A stretch of DNA of 64,000 nt from the NCBI GenBank assembly GCA_049487715.1, contig CP150551.1, forward strand, positions 558,001 through 622,000. Direction: 5' to 3'. How positions within the stretch are numbered: the first letter of the stretch is position 1; each line of letters begins with the position of its first letter. The stretch is from Pycnococcus provasolii. Its lineage: Eukaryota > Chlorophyta > Pseudoscourfieldiophyceae > Pseudoscourfieldiales. Position numbers and translations under genes: made by a program. This document shows, piece after piece, positions 47,782 to 57,814 of the stretch. The notes under the pieces were generated by a model. The model made no database searches, was not told the DNA's origin, and was given only the letters and a program-made list of their open reading frames with translations.

Positions 47782-47882
47782 ATGATTGATGTTTGTAAAT
47801 TTAGTGGTATGTACTTTATTTTGTCTTTACACTCTTTCGTAGTACTACCCTTTAAGCCCTTAAACCCCTTTCAATCACGCAG

Positions 47883-48392
47883 TTAAGCAAGCGTCAAGGT
47901 GAGCGCCATAAGCACGGTGGCGACGAGGGCTTTCGGCACGGTCGTCGCATGGCCGGTGAAGGAGAGTGCATTCGCACCCCACCTGCAGTATTGGCTCTCT
48001 CTCGCATCGCACTCCGTCTGGTTTTTTAACGCACTGCAGTTGACGCCCCCGCCGAGGAGTGACCATGACTCGTAGCAGGTTTTCATGTCCTCAGGCGCGC
48101 ACGTGCTTGACAATTTTTCGAGTCGAACTTCGCCATCGAGTTCATCTTTCTTATCCACGCAGTCCATTTGTACTTTCTTAGGTGACGCCGCACCCTTCGT
48201 CACAGCGTGCAGCGCCTTGACGGCTTCGAAGCACGTCGTTCCTTTACAAGTTTCGGTTTTGTTGTTGACATCAACTACATTGCACTGTGTTTTGACGGCC
48301 GTGTACTCTTGCGCGCACACTTGTGCATCTGCAATCTTGAAGAGTGTAACGGCCACCACTAAGAGTGTAATGGCCAGCAAAGACACGGACAT
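47883..48392 (-). CDS. small cysteine-rich secreted protein, probable GPI anchor
   Basis: I start at 48392 (MSVSLLAITLLVVAVTLFK), giving 169 residues. The signal peptide ends near IADAQ. The mature part has ten cysteines (for example VCAQEYTAVKTQC, ETCKGTTCFEAVKAL, DCVDKKDEL, TCAPEDMKTCYESW, DARESQYCRWG) and several N-glycosylation sequons. The C-terminus is a hydrophobic tail (ALVATVLMALTLTLA) after a short polar spacer, fitting a GPI signal. The family is unknown. Disulfide-bonded surface antigen-like proteins of this size are common in protists, but no function follows from that. It is divergent from the valyl-tRNA synthetase gene. Confidence 0.7.
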   Translation of the reverse strand: MSVSLLAITLLVVAVTLFKIADAQVCAQEYTAVKTQCNVVDVNNKTETCKGTTCFEAVKALHAVTKGAASPKKVQMDCVDKKDELDGEVRLEKLSSTCAPEDMKTCYESWSLLGGGVNCSALKNQTECDARESQYCRWGANALSFTGHATTVPKALVATVLMALTLTLA

Positions 48393-48749
48393 TACAGTAC
48401 TCTCGAGAGTGCAAGACAAAAATGACAAGGGAAGTGTCTGATCTGGGGATACATAAATCTATCGGGGGAGGGAGGATGGAAACAGTATAGGACCAGAGAG
48501 GCAGAGGTAAGTGGACCAGAGGGGGATCCCCCCCTGTCAGCCTGTGTGGGAAACTTCTTAAAGGGGATCCCCTCCGCCCCTCGCTCGCTAAAGTCCTACG
48601 GTAGTAAGGTGGATCCCCAATATTAGACGGCAATGGTCCGAATTCTGAATTCTCCTTCTCCCCTCCGGAGCCCTGTTCTTACCCCCTTATCCGCTCTCGG
48701 TCTTTCAGAGACCACAAACAGGATTTATTTGGGATCACGCAATAGATAA
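48393..48749. promoter_or_regulatory. divergent promoter with three GGATCC sites
   Basis: Between the Cys-rich protein and valyl-tRNA synthetase genes. It contains GGGGGATCCCCCC (about 48526), GGGGATCCCC (about 48563) and GTGGATCCCC (about 48611). No gene was seen. Confidence 0.5.
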
Positions 48750-50608
48750 ATGGCGGCATCTTCAACAATGGCGTCGTCTTCTCTCTCTCGTCGCATTCGC
48801 GGTCTTGGTGGTCGTTCTACCAATCCTTCTTCTTTTATTAGGTGGCACTCAACCTCCATGTTCGCAGCACACCTCTATGTGCCCATGTTACAATCGACTT
48901 CACACAGATGTTCGGGGCAAGCGATGTCGTCGTCAGTCGGCGGCGGCGGCGGCGACGAGGGGAGGGGCTCGTCGACGAATCGGGACTGTAGTGGGCGCGA
49001 CGACAACGGGGACGCCCACCACCGCAACCTCGGCGGAGGACCTGCCCAAGAACTTCAACCAGTCGGGAGACGCGGAGACTGCGCTGTACGCGACGTGGGA
49101 AGCGGAAGGGTGCTTTCGTCCAGAAGCAAACTCCGCATCCAACCCATCCTCCTCAACAACAACGGCAAACCTACCGCCATTCACCATTCCCATGCCGCCG
49201 CCGAACGTCACCGGACGTCTTCACATGGGGCACGCCATGTTCGTCGCTCTGCAGGACGTCATGGCGAGGTACAGGCGCATGAGAGGACACCCCACGCTCT
49301 GGCTACCTGGAACGGACCACGCGGGCATCGCCACGCAGCTCGTCGTCGAGAAGGACTTGGCGGCTCAAGGTGAGCCAGGTCGAACGGAGATGGGACGTGA
49401 GGCGTTCACAGAGCGCGTGTGGTCGTGGAAGCAGCAGTACGGATCAGCCATCACCTCGCAGATGCGACGTCTTGGGGCGAGCTGCGACTGGTCGAGAGAG
49501 CGATTCACGCTCGACGAAGGGCTCTCGGACGCCGTGTACGAGGCGTTCCTGCGACTGCACAACGACGACCTCATCTACCGCGACTCCTACATGGTGAACT
49601 GGTCCGTCTCCCTGCAGACCGCGGTCAGCGACCTCGAGGTGGAGTACGCCGAGGAAAACGGGTCTATGTACACGTTCCGCTACCCTGTCGACGACGACAC
49701 CACCAAGCACGTCGAAGTCGCAACTACGCGCCCGGAGACGATATTTGGAGACACCGCCGTGGCTGTTAACCCAAACGACGAACGGTACAGCCACCTCGTT
49801 GGGAAGGAGGCTGTGATCCCGCTGAATGGACGTCGCATCCCCATCATTGCGGACGAGTACGTGGACATGGAATTCGGAACGGGTGTGGTGAAGATCACTC
49901 CTGGCCACGACATCAACGACTACGAGGTGGGACGGCGCAACAAGCTCCCTATTGTCAACATCTACAACAACGATGCCACGCTCAATGCCAACTGCGGGAA
50001 TGATAAGTTTGTTGGCATGGAGCGATTCGACGCGCGCAAGGCTGTGTGGAAGGAGCTTGAGACCCTTGACCTTGCCATCGAAAGGAAGGACCACGTCAGC
50101 CGCATTCCTCGATCGCAGCGTGGTGGCGATGTCATCGAGCCGATTGTCTCCGAGCAGTGGTTCGTGCGAGCGGCTCCTCTCGCGGAGCCGGCGCTTGCTG
50201 CCGTAACGGAAACGAAAGAGACGGAGATCATCCCGGAAAGATACAACAAGATCTACGAAGGCTGGCTGACGGAGATCAAGGACTGGTGCATATCTCGGCA
50301 GCTTTGGTGGGGCCACCGGATACCGGTGTACTATGTGTTCGACTCTGAAGACGCGGCAAATGACGCGGAGAAGAGCAAGTTCTCCGGTTGCACCGCGTAC
50401 GTCGTCGCGCGCAGCGAGGACGAGGCGAAGGAGAAGGCTGCCGAGAAGGACCTCGCGGCGTCTGCGGAAGCCGCGGTTGTTCGGCAGGATCCCGACGTGC
50501 TTGACACGTGGTTCTCCTCCGCTCTGTGGCCGTTCAGCACGCTCGGCTGGCCCAACGAGACGCCGGATCTCGAGAAATTCTACCCAACCACGATGATGGA
50601 GACCGGTC

Positions 50609-50642
<34 letters not shown>

Positions 50643-51882
50643 GATGATGGGATGCTATCTGACTGGACGGCCGCCGTTCAAGACCATCTACCTGCACGGG
50701 CTGGTTCGTGATGAGAAGGGTCGAAAAATGTCCAAGTCGCTCGGCAACGTCACCGACCCGATCGACACCATCGAGGAGTTTGGCGCTGATGCTCTGCGCT
50801 ACACGCTCGCCACGGGAACGACGCCGGGTAACGACGTGAACCTCAACCCTGACAAGGTCAAGACGAACTACCAACTGACGAATAAGATTTGGAACGCGGG
50901 CAAGTACGTGCTGTTCCGCGGTGGGCAGGTGGACGGCGGAATTCCCCCGCCACCCTCCCTTGCTGCTGGTGTTGCCGACGTCGACGCGATGCGCGAGGAA
51001 TTCCCGCGGCTCTCCGAGAGATATATCGTGTCGGCAGCGAACGATGCAGTGAGGCGAAGCACGGACGCGCACGAGCGCTACGATTTCGGGGAAGCGGGAC
51101 GTATTGCCTATGAGTTCTTCTACAACGAGTTTGCCGACTGGTACATTGAAGCAAGCAAGACTCGTTTTCTTGACGCCACGGGTGATGCTGAGAGTGCGCG
51201 CTCCGCGGCGGCAGCCATGACATTCGCCCTAGATGTTTCCCTTCGCCTCTTCCATCCGTTCATGCCATTTGTCACGGAAGATCTGCACTCGCGCCTTCCT
51301 TGGAACGCCGAGTCGCCGCGCCTGATGAACACGCACTGGCCAGCGACCGATGGTGTTGTGGACACCGAGGCGATGGAGCAATTCAGTGCTCTGCAGGAGG
51401 TGGTGAAGGCGATTCGCAACGCGCGCGCGGAGTACAACGTGGATCCGAATAAGAAGCTTACAGGTGCGAAGGTTCTCGTCGACTCGGAGACGTTGGCAAA
51501 TGCGATGGCCCCTGAGGCGGATGTGATGGCTCTACTGTGCAAGCTTGAGAATGTGGAGTTGGTGATTGGTAAGGAAGCTTCTGCCGAAGCGGCTTCTGCC
51601 GCTGGTAGCTCCGGCGACCTCGTTTTGATTGTGCGAGACGGCATGTCTGCGACTCTACCGCTGAGCGACCTGGTGGATAAGGAGAAGGAGATGGACAGGA
51701 TCACCAAGCGCATCGCCAAGGCGACGAAGGAGCGTGACGGCCTCGCAGGGCGACTGAACAGCCCGAAATTTGTGGACAAGGCACCAGCGAACGTCGTGGA
51801 GAAGGCGCGAGAGGAGAAGCGTGAGCTCGACGAGGTGATTGCCAGCCTCGAGGCGCGCCTCAAAGAGGTGGAGGCTATGTAA
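48750..51882 (+). CDS. valyl-tRNA synthetase, organelle type; N-terminal frame change or short intron
   Basis: The main frame runs 48805-51882. Catalytic marks of class I ValRS are clear: NVTGRLHMGHAMF (HIGH), the CP1 editing domain (TTRPETIFGDTAVAVNP; GRRIPIIADEYVD), WCISRQLWWGHRIPVYY, DTWFSSALWPFSTLGWP, and GRKMSKSLGNVTDP (KMSKS). A C-terminal coiled-coil tRNA-binding arm ends the protein (KEMDRITKRIAKATKERDGLAG). An ATG at 48750 starts a good targeting leader (MAASSTMASSSLSRRIRG) in a different frame, so a short intron probably joins it to the body; candidate acceptors are CTTTTATTAG near 48841 and TTCACACAG near 48907. It should charge tRNA-Val in plastid and/or mitochondrion. Confidence 0.9.
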
Positions 51883-52033
51883 CGACGACTGTGACCGTGA
51901 CCGTGATCACCATCCCCGAATCGCGCCCTTTCCCCTTTCCGGTGAGAATTTCCGGTGCCCCCTCCCCCTCCCTCCCTCCGGTCAAACCAGCACCGAACTT
52001 GGCGCGCCAGAACAGGCGGACTGTGCACGCGAC

Positions 52034-54181
52034 ATGGCCGGCTCCGCCGCATCGCAGCGAGTGCAGCAGCACCTGCCCACGCTGCTGGTTGCGCTCGTCG
52101 TTGTGCTTGGTCTAGGGCCGCTGCTGAACGTCGAGCATCCGTCGGTGGGCGAGCTCGAGTCGCGCTCGGCCGGCGCTGCCCTTCGCGTGCTGCGCCTGCG
52201 GCCGGGTGCAAGCTCGTCGACGAAAGCGGCGAACGGCGAGGAGGTTGCGGCGTCTACTTCGGAGGCAGAGAAGATCGCTCAGCCGCAGGTGCAGCAGCAG
52301 CAATGTGCCGGTGGTGCGACTGGTTGGCGATCGCTCATACCGCCGACGATTGACGTGCCCTATCACGATGAGCTCGTGAACCAGCGGCGGCGTGCCATTA
52401 TCAAGCGCGCAAAGCAGGTCGTGCAAGGTCCACCGATAGGCAATAGCGGCGGTCCTTATCCTGGCGAGATCAGCGTGCACATCACCAGCCCCCGCGCGCG
52501 CTACTCCCTTGCCGGCGAGGGTCTGCTCCGCGCCGAGCCGCGCGTTGCCGGAGGCGTCGGCCTCTTGGTGCGCAACAAGTTCCAGCCCGCGAACACGTAC
52601 GACAGCTTCTATGTTCGCCTCGTGGGACCGAGCGTCTTCACCGTGGACGTGAAGTTGGTTCACGTTGGGACCGAGGCGGACACGGCGGACACTCCTCTGC
52701 CACCGGAGCAGTGTCCTCATGGACCCGAGTCGTGCGACGTGCAGGGCAAGTACGCAGAGGCAACGTACAAAGGCGAGTATCATGTTATGGAGCCTGGCAT
52801 ATACACGATAAGCGTGTTCCTCGAGTACAGGCACCTGCCAGCCAACCTCAGCTCCGTCGCGAACCCGCTCGGCGACGACCCGGATCCGCTCAAGGCGAAC
52901 CAGAACACCTTCGCCAAGACGGACCAGCTGCTGTACACTGGCTTGGTGGACGCACGCTACCCTGACGACAGCTTTGGCGGCGCGGGCAGGCTGAAGCGCG
53001 CCGAGGGTCTGGCGCAGCTGACCGCGGATGACCTCAAGCTTGCCAAGCCAACGTTCGGCGGTGAAGGCCTCGACCCGCAGGATTGCGCATCCGCCGGCGA
53101 GCTTCCAGGCAGATGGGTCCTTCCACTGACGCGCTTCAGCAGCGTATGCCCCGCCAACACCTGGCGGCCGCTGCTGCGCGACAGCTGGGAGTGGCGGCCA
53201 TACGCATGCCGCATACCCGAGCTATGCGCAGACGAGGCGGCGGCATGCGTGAAGCGTATGGGATCTATGACAGTTGCGGGCGACTCCGTCGCGCGAGAAG
53301 TGTTTGACGACGTGGGCTCGAGCTTGCTTGGGCGCGACGCGACGTGGCGGGAGATTTTTGAGCATAAGCACGCGTCGGGCACTCGCATCCATGAAGGTGC
53401 CGCGATTCGCATGCTGTGGCTACCTGACCCTCTGAAGGCGATTCCTGAACAGCTCGAAGGCGGTGTGATGAATGCAGAGCAGTACACGAAGGCTCGTGCC
53501 GTCGTGGTTTCCGCAGGTTACTGGTACGTGTACCGCACTAGCCTGGAGGACTACCTTGCAGGTGTCGACCGCCTCATCGACGCTGCGAATAGGCACCTCA
53601 AGCCGAATGGCACCGAGCTTGTTTGGCTCACCATTCCCGCCGGGTGGATGAACTTCGGCTATCGCGTCCGCCCGCGTATCGAGGCTTGGAACGCCGCTGC
53701 AAGTATGCGCGTCAAGGAGGCAGGTTGGCGCGTTATCGACCTGTACGGGATGAGCAACGCCCGTCCCGAGAAGACTGACGGGACCCATATCGGCGACGAC
53801 ACGGACCGTTCTCAGATCCAGGGCATTCCCGTTTTGAGCCGGCACGTCACCAACGCGCTTTTGGTGTCGCTGTGCGGTGCGGAAGATCGGACAGTCCAGG
53901 AGGATCGCGGCGCCGCGGCAGCTCAGGTGGAGTGGCCGAATTGGCCGAATAGTCACCGCCGTGCCGCCAGCTCGAGCGTTCTCTTTGCAAATGGCGCGGC
54001 AACGGGCGCGGCATTGAACCTTTCCGCGACTGCGAAGCATCCCGCGACTCACGGCTCTGTGCGAGCGTCTGCGCCTCCTTCGCACCTTAGCGCGCGCGAG
54101 GCGCGTCTTGTGGAGCGTCGTTACCACATCGGCCGACTTGGAGCGCACTACAAGGGCGGCGATGATGCCAAGAGAGGATAA
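52034..54181 (+). CDS. PC-esterase/NXPE-like type II membrane protein
   Basis: The ATG at 52034 (MAGSAASQRVQQHLPTLLVAL) starts a signal anchor, 151 bp after the valyl-tRNA synthetase stop. The lumenal part has a beta-sandwich-like domain (SVHITSPRARYSLAGEG; NTYDSFYVRLVGPSVFTVDVKLVHVG; EYHVMEPGIYTISVFLEYRHL). An SGNH-type esterase domain follows: block I is SMTVAGDSVAREVFDD (GDS) and the catalytic D-x2-H is in EKTDGTHIGDD. Conserved Trp and Cys residues lie in between. NXPE, Cas1p and TBL proteins of this kind modify glycans by O-acetylation or related chemistry in the Golgi. Which reaction applies here is not decided by sequence. The C-terminal 100 residues are low complexity. The product has 715 residues. 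Confidence 0.78.
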   Translation: MAGSAASQRVQQHLPTLLVALVVVLGLGPLLNVEHPSVGELESRSAGAALRVLRLRPGASSSTKAANGEEVAASTSEAEKIAQPQVQQQQCAGGATGWRSLIPPTIDVPYHDELVNQRRRAIIKRAKQVVQGPPIGNSGGPYPGEISVHITSPRARYSLAGEGLLRAEPRVAGGVGLLVRNKFQPANTYDSFYVRLVGPSVFTVDVKLVHVGTEADTADTPLPPEQCPHGPESCDVQGKYAEATYKGEYHVMEPGIYTISVFLEYRHLPANLSSVANPLGDDPDPLKANQNTFAKTDQLLYTGLVDARYPDDSFGGAGRLKRAEGLAQLTADDLKLAKPTFGGEGLDPQDCASAGELPGRWVLPLTRFSSVCPANTWRPLLRDSWEWRPYACRIPELCADEAAACVKRMGSMTVAGDSVAREVFDDVGSSLLGRDATWREIFEHKHASGTRIHEGAAIRMLWLPDPLKAIPEQLEGGVMNAEQYTKARAVVVSAGYWYVYRTSLEDYLAGVDRLIDAANRHLKPNGTELVWLTIPAGWMNFGYRVRPRIEAWNAAASMRVKEAGWRVIDLYGMSNARPEKTDGTHIGDDTDRSQIQGIPVLSRHVTNALLVSLCGAEDRTVQEDRGAAAAQVEWPNWPNSHRRAASSSVLFANGAATGAALNLSATAKHPATHGSVRASAPPSHLSAREARLVERRYHIGRLGAHYKGGDDAKRG

Positions 54182-54189
54182 GAATTGTG

Positions 54190-54614
54190 GTGGGTCCATC
54201 TTGTATAGAAGCATGAAAAAAAATGAATATTCTCCTCCTAAATAAGGGTGGGTGGGAGAATGAATGCTGTCGAATGAACTCGTCGAGCGATACCTGAAAG
54301 CGTTTTTTTCTATCGGTTGTGACAAGAAGAGCATTGTATCTCGTCGACGAGTGCGGTATTGTGTTCGAAATTCCTTGGCATCCCCCTGCTTCCGCGGAAG
54401 CACACCTTTGAAAGATGTCGCGTTTTCCGGCAGCGCGTTTGACAACGTCATTTGCAAAACCTTTACCGTCTTTTGTGGCAAAGTGCTCTCCTTCTAGCAG
54501 CTTCCGTCGAGTTGCCTTGCCGGCAATCCCGCACCCGTATTCTGCTTTGCTCTCTTTCAACGCCTTTTGGAAATCCTTCAAGGTTGAAAACTTCCTTTCC
54601 TTCAAGGTGGGCAA
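54190..54614 (-). other. possible gene relic, Lys-rich minus-strand frame
   Basis: A minus-strand frame from 54614 gives a basic peptide (MPTLKERKFSTLKDFQKALK, then YGCGIAGKATRRKLLEG and GKRDIFQRCASAEAGG). It looks more coding-like than its shadows in composition. It runs into the 3' end of the PC-esterase gene, so its true end is unclear. It may be debris of the mobile sequences that follow. No family was recognised. Confidence 0.3.
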
Positions 54615-54779
54615 GCTTTGTCAATGAAAACCGCACACAACAGTTGGCGTCAAGTAATTCGGCTAGGGTGGGGGTATCAGATTCATCATGGTTCGGTGCT
54701 AAGTGTCAAAGAAGTATGGCGCCGTGGGAAAATAAATAAAAAAGAAGAGTGAAGGTTACTATGGGGTAAAAAGTGAAGG

Positions 54780-55200
54780 GCCTGCCCGAGTGCGTCTCGG
54801 CGCGCCAGATCCTTCCAAGGGGAGAATAGGTCGAGAGAAAACTCCGACCTATATCCTGGTTAAAAGTCCAATGTCAAGGATAGCAAGCTGCCAGGTACTA
54901 CTTCCTTAGGAAGTGAAGCTGTATGGAATCTTAGGCGGTTTGCATTTTCTCGAAGCGATCCTCTTGCGCATGCTTCACAGAAAGGAAGGGCCGCGTCCTT
55001 ATACCATTGCCGGGACGATAGCGCTCCAAATAGTCTAGTAAAACGGACTATTTGGGGGTTACTTGGGGCAACGAAAGACGGGGTTCCCGCCCTTCCGCGA
55101 TCCCGCGTAGCACAGGGTCGGCAAGGGTTTGTAGGGTTGTCCCGCCTTGCACCCGACCCCCTTCCTCGCCCATCACTCGGAGCTGCGCGGGAACTCGGCA
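54780..55200. other. non-coding flank of retroelement debris
   Basis: No gene. Contains two small inverted repeats: TAGGTC/GACCTA near 54825-54850, and CAAATAGTC/GACTATTTG at 55027-55054 (perfect, 9 bp). It may be 5' untranslated or LTR sequence of the reverse-transcriptase relic that follows (inference). Confidence 0.35.
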
Positions 55201-55873
55201 ATGGCAACCGCCATAAGCCCGAGCAAACAAGCGCGTTTCGACGACGCTGTGACCAAGGCGGAAGCCGAGATCGACAAGATCAAAGCCGCCTTGGCCACGC
55301 GCGTCGACGCGTTCCGACAGGACGTACCGCCGGCGAGCGCGGAGACGGAGCAGGACGCCACGCTCACCCGCGCCCGAGATCTCGCGGACAAAAATACCAC
55401 GGCGGCCGCCGTGAAGACGAAGGCGCGCGCCTTCCTCGTTCGCGCCGAGCGTTGCGCTATTCGCCGACCGCCTTCGCAAGGAAATCCAGTTTTACCGTGA
55501 CGCCGGGATCGCAGGGCCACCATCGGACGGTGTGGCGCGACTCGTCCATGACGCACTCGCCGTACGCCGGGATCCCGACGATGGGAAGGCGCGATTCTGC
55601 GTCTGGTTCAGGGACCTGAACGGTGAGATGGTGGTCGAATCATTCACCATGCCCACTGTGGGCGACTGCCTAGCCCGCGCCAGCGCCGACCACTGGGCGT
55701 TCCGGCGAGACCTCTCCAAGGCGTTCCTGCAGCTCACCATGGACCCGGACGACGTCGGCGACATGGGCTTCGTGGACCCGTTCACCGGCGAGGTGCTCTG
55801 TTTCCGCGCGCCGATGTTTGGGCTGGCCGCGGCTCCCCGCTACCAGTTGACTCGCTCTTTTGCACTCCATTGA
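55201..55873 (+). pseudogene. reverse-transcriptase fragment of a retroelement, frameshifted
   Basis: A first frame from 55201 encodes a helical Ala/Lys-rich piece (ISPSKQARFDDAVTKAEAEI). A second frame from about 55460 encodes FADRLRKEIQFYRDAGIAG and then an RT core: KARFCVWFRDLNGEMV, TMPTVGDCLARASADHW, RRDLSKAFLQLTMDP (motif A, with Asp) and VLCFRAPMFGLAAAPR. The palm motif with YxDD is missing, because the sequence breaks off near 55855. The style resembles DIRS/Ngaro or Ty3-like elements; I cannot decide which. The frameshift and truncation mean it is inactive. Confidence 0.75.
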
Positions 55874-56588
55874 TTATCCCATATACCGTTATCTGCAAGT
55901 AGCTGATACCCTTTGACATTCGCGTCTGGATTGAGTAGGTCTTCGTCCATTTCATCTACGATGCCATGTTGTTCTGGATCTTGTTCAGCTGTGTTATCCA
56001 TATTTGCGACCGCGTCGAAAGCGTTGGTAGGCGTGACATCTTCGATATTAGCAGATGTGCTTTGCGTATGCGTATCATGAGCCACCGTTTGGGTGTCATG
56101 GTATATACCCCCCCCATCTGGTGATACGTCGAAGGAGATGTCAGCTGCAAGAGGTGGATTAAGAAGCTGATATTGCTGGTCTGCGGGAAGATCATCGTAT
56201 AGGGGAGCATCGCGCATGTCAGAGTGCAGGTTGCCGCCACGGAGAGAAGCAGATGGTTCCCAAGTTGGCGATGGAAATCCTTTCCATTTAACTAGGTGCC
56301 GCCGCGCCCCCATTGTCGATGAAGGCTGCCGCCCTGTCCGCCCTCCTCGGTTGCAAAGTAGGATTTGATCTCTTTCTTCCCAATCGTTTTCGTGATGCTA
56401 TACGGCCGCGACCTCCCACTACGATTGTCGAAAGCTAGGCCCCACTCCGCGCATGTCGACACACCCAAGAAGCCATGGGAGCGGAACACGTTCGACCACC
56501 GCATGCGGCGTGACGTCATCTCCCCGTTCGCCCTATCCAGGAGCGCAGCCCCATAGCCACACCCTCCTCTCCCACACTTGGACGCCAT
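55840..56588 (-). pseudogene. chromodomain-containing element ORF, frameshifted
   Basis: On the minus strand an ATG at 56588 starts a Cys/Gly-rich frame (MASKCGRGGCGYGAALLD) that continues to ITKTIGKKEIKSYFATEEGG. The next frame holds RRHLVKWKGFPSPTWEPSASL, the core of a chromodomain as found at the end of chromovirus integrases and in other nuclear proteins. An acidic Asn/Asp tail follows to 55840. The frame change inside the chromodomain and the abrupt junction with the RT fragment at about 55855 indicate a decayed element. The 5' region is repeated at 42236-42420, so the family is dispersed. Confidence 0.6.
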
Positions 56589-56735
56589 TGCAAACAACAA
56601 CGGAGGAACAGCTCTTGACACCAAAACACCGCACAATGACGCGACCGGTATCCCAAAAGTCCCTTTATCCCGCAAGAGGAATGACTGACCACCCACGGAA
56701 AAGTGATCTACGACGGATCCCCCCCCTGATCTCGG
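56553..56735 (-). repeat. dispersed repeat, copy 2
   Basis: Similar to 42236-42420 over about 180 bp. Here it overlaps the start of the minus-strand chromodomain frame and ends about 100 bp before the SDR start codon, so it also forms part of that gene's promoter. Confidence 0.7.
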
Positions 56736-56838
56736 AGTGGATGTGGATTTATTTGCCTTTTTCTTTTTTGCGCTTTCCTTTCCAGCTCAGCAAGCCCATC
56801 CCACCTGCCCCGATTCTTCACGCCGGCGTGACGAAGGA

Positions 56839-57738
56839 ATGCCGATGTCGCTCCGCCCTCGGCCACGGTGCTCTCGTGTAGTCACCTCGTGCTCAGCCTC
56901 GTCGTCGCCGAGCAAAATCAAGCGCGCCGTCATTGTCGGCGGGTCAAGCGGAATGGGAAAGGCATTCGCAAAGGCTGTGGTGTCACGTGGTGGAAGCGTG
57001 CACATTGGCGGTCGAGACATTGAAAAGCTTGAGGAGGCGGTAACGCAACTGAAAACGTTGTGTGGAGATGCCATGCGAGGAGCTGAGGAGAAATCGGCAG
57101 CAAGATGCTCGATTAGTTTCGCTTGCATCGACGTGACCAACGCAAAGTCAGTCGCGACGTTCTTCGACGCAGTTGAGAACGACTTTGATGCACTCGTCTT
57201 CACCGCAGCGGGAAGGGCACCTCATGGACCATTCCTTGATCTTCCCGAAGAAGATACCGAGTTGATGCTTCAAAGCAAATTTTGGGGCGCTTACCGCTGC
57301 GCAAAAGCAGCGGCACCGATGATGCGGTCCGGCGCCATCGTCTTCACATCGGGTGTGCTCGGTCGTCGCCCAGGAGTAAACTGTGTACCGCTGGCTGTGG
57401 CAAATGGTGCCATCGAGGCACTCACACGTTCGTTGGCGCTTGAGCTCGGACCTGACCTTCGTGTGAACTGTCTCTCTCCCGGCTTCATGAAAACGGAGCG
57501 CTTCGACCACATGGATTCCCAAAAGCGTGAGGCGATGTTAGCGAATACAGCGGCGTCTCTCCCACTGAAGCGTTGTGGAGATCCGCAGGACGCTGGCGAG
57601 GCGTTGTACTTCCTCGCCAGCTCGCCATATACGACTGGTGTCGTTCTTGACGTCGATGGAGGACACATGGTTCGGCAATACGTCGATGCAAGCACGGACC
57701 CTATGCGCCAGGCGGCGAAAACCTCTGCCTCTTCATGA
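56839..57738 (+). CDS. short-chain dehydrogenase/reductase-like protein lacking the catalytic Tyr and Lys
   Basis: I prefer the ATG at 56839 (MPMSLRPRPRCSRVVTSCSAS), which gives a short plastid-type leader; the open frame from 56737 reads through repeat DNA. The Rossmann fold is intact: VIVGGSSGMGKAFA (cofactor loop), HIGGRDIEKLEEA, CIDVTN, and VFTAAGRAPHG in place of NNAG. FTSGVLGRRPG gives the catalytic Ser. Where YxxxK is expected, the sequence is LAVAN (57391-57405), so Tyr is Leu and Lys is Asn. The C-terminal PGFMKTERF and TTGVVLDVDGGHMV are typical. It can probably bind NAD(P) but should not reduce by the normal mechanism. The role is unknown. Confidence 0.85.
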   Translation: MPMSLRPRPRCSRVVTSCSASSSPSKIKRAVIVGGSSGMGKAFAKAVVSRGGSVHIGGRDIEKLEEAVTQLKTLCGDAMRGAEEKSAARCSISFACIDVTNAKSVATFFDAVENDFDALVFTAAGRAPHGPFLDLPEEDTELMLQSKFWGAYRCAKAAAPMMRSGAIVFTSGVLGRRPGVNCVPLAVANGAIEALTRSLALELGPDLRVNCLSPGFMKTERFDHMDSQKREAMLANTAASLPLKRCGDPQDAGEALYFLASSPYTTGVVLDVDGGHMVRQYVDASTDPMRQAAKTSASS

Positions 57739-57814
57739 CACGCCGAAAGTTTTGATGTTGTCGTTGTCTACTAAAACAAAGTTAGAAAATAATTGTTGTT
57801 CATTTACCAACTAG

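Noticed and set aside
49444-51072. Minus-strand frame of 542 codons under valyl-tRNA synthetase
   Set aside because: Long only because the GC-rich plus-strand gene has few antisense stops; His/Arg/Val-rich and without any domain.
51839-52033. Upstream extension of the PC-esterase frame
   Set aside because: It overlaps the 3' end of valyl-tRNA synthetase and reads non-coding spacer; the ATG at 52034 starts a proper signal anchor.
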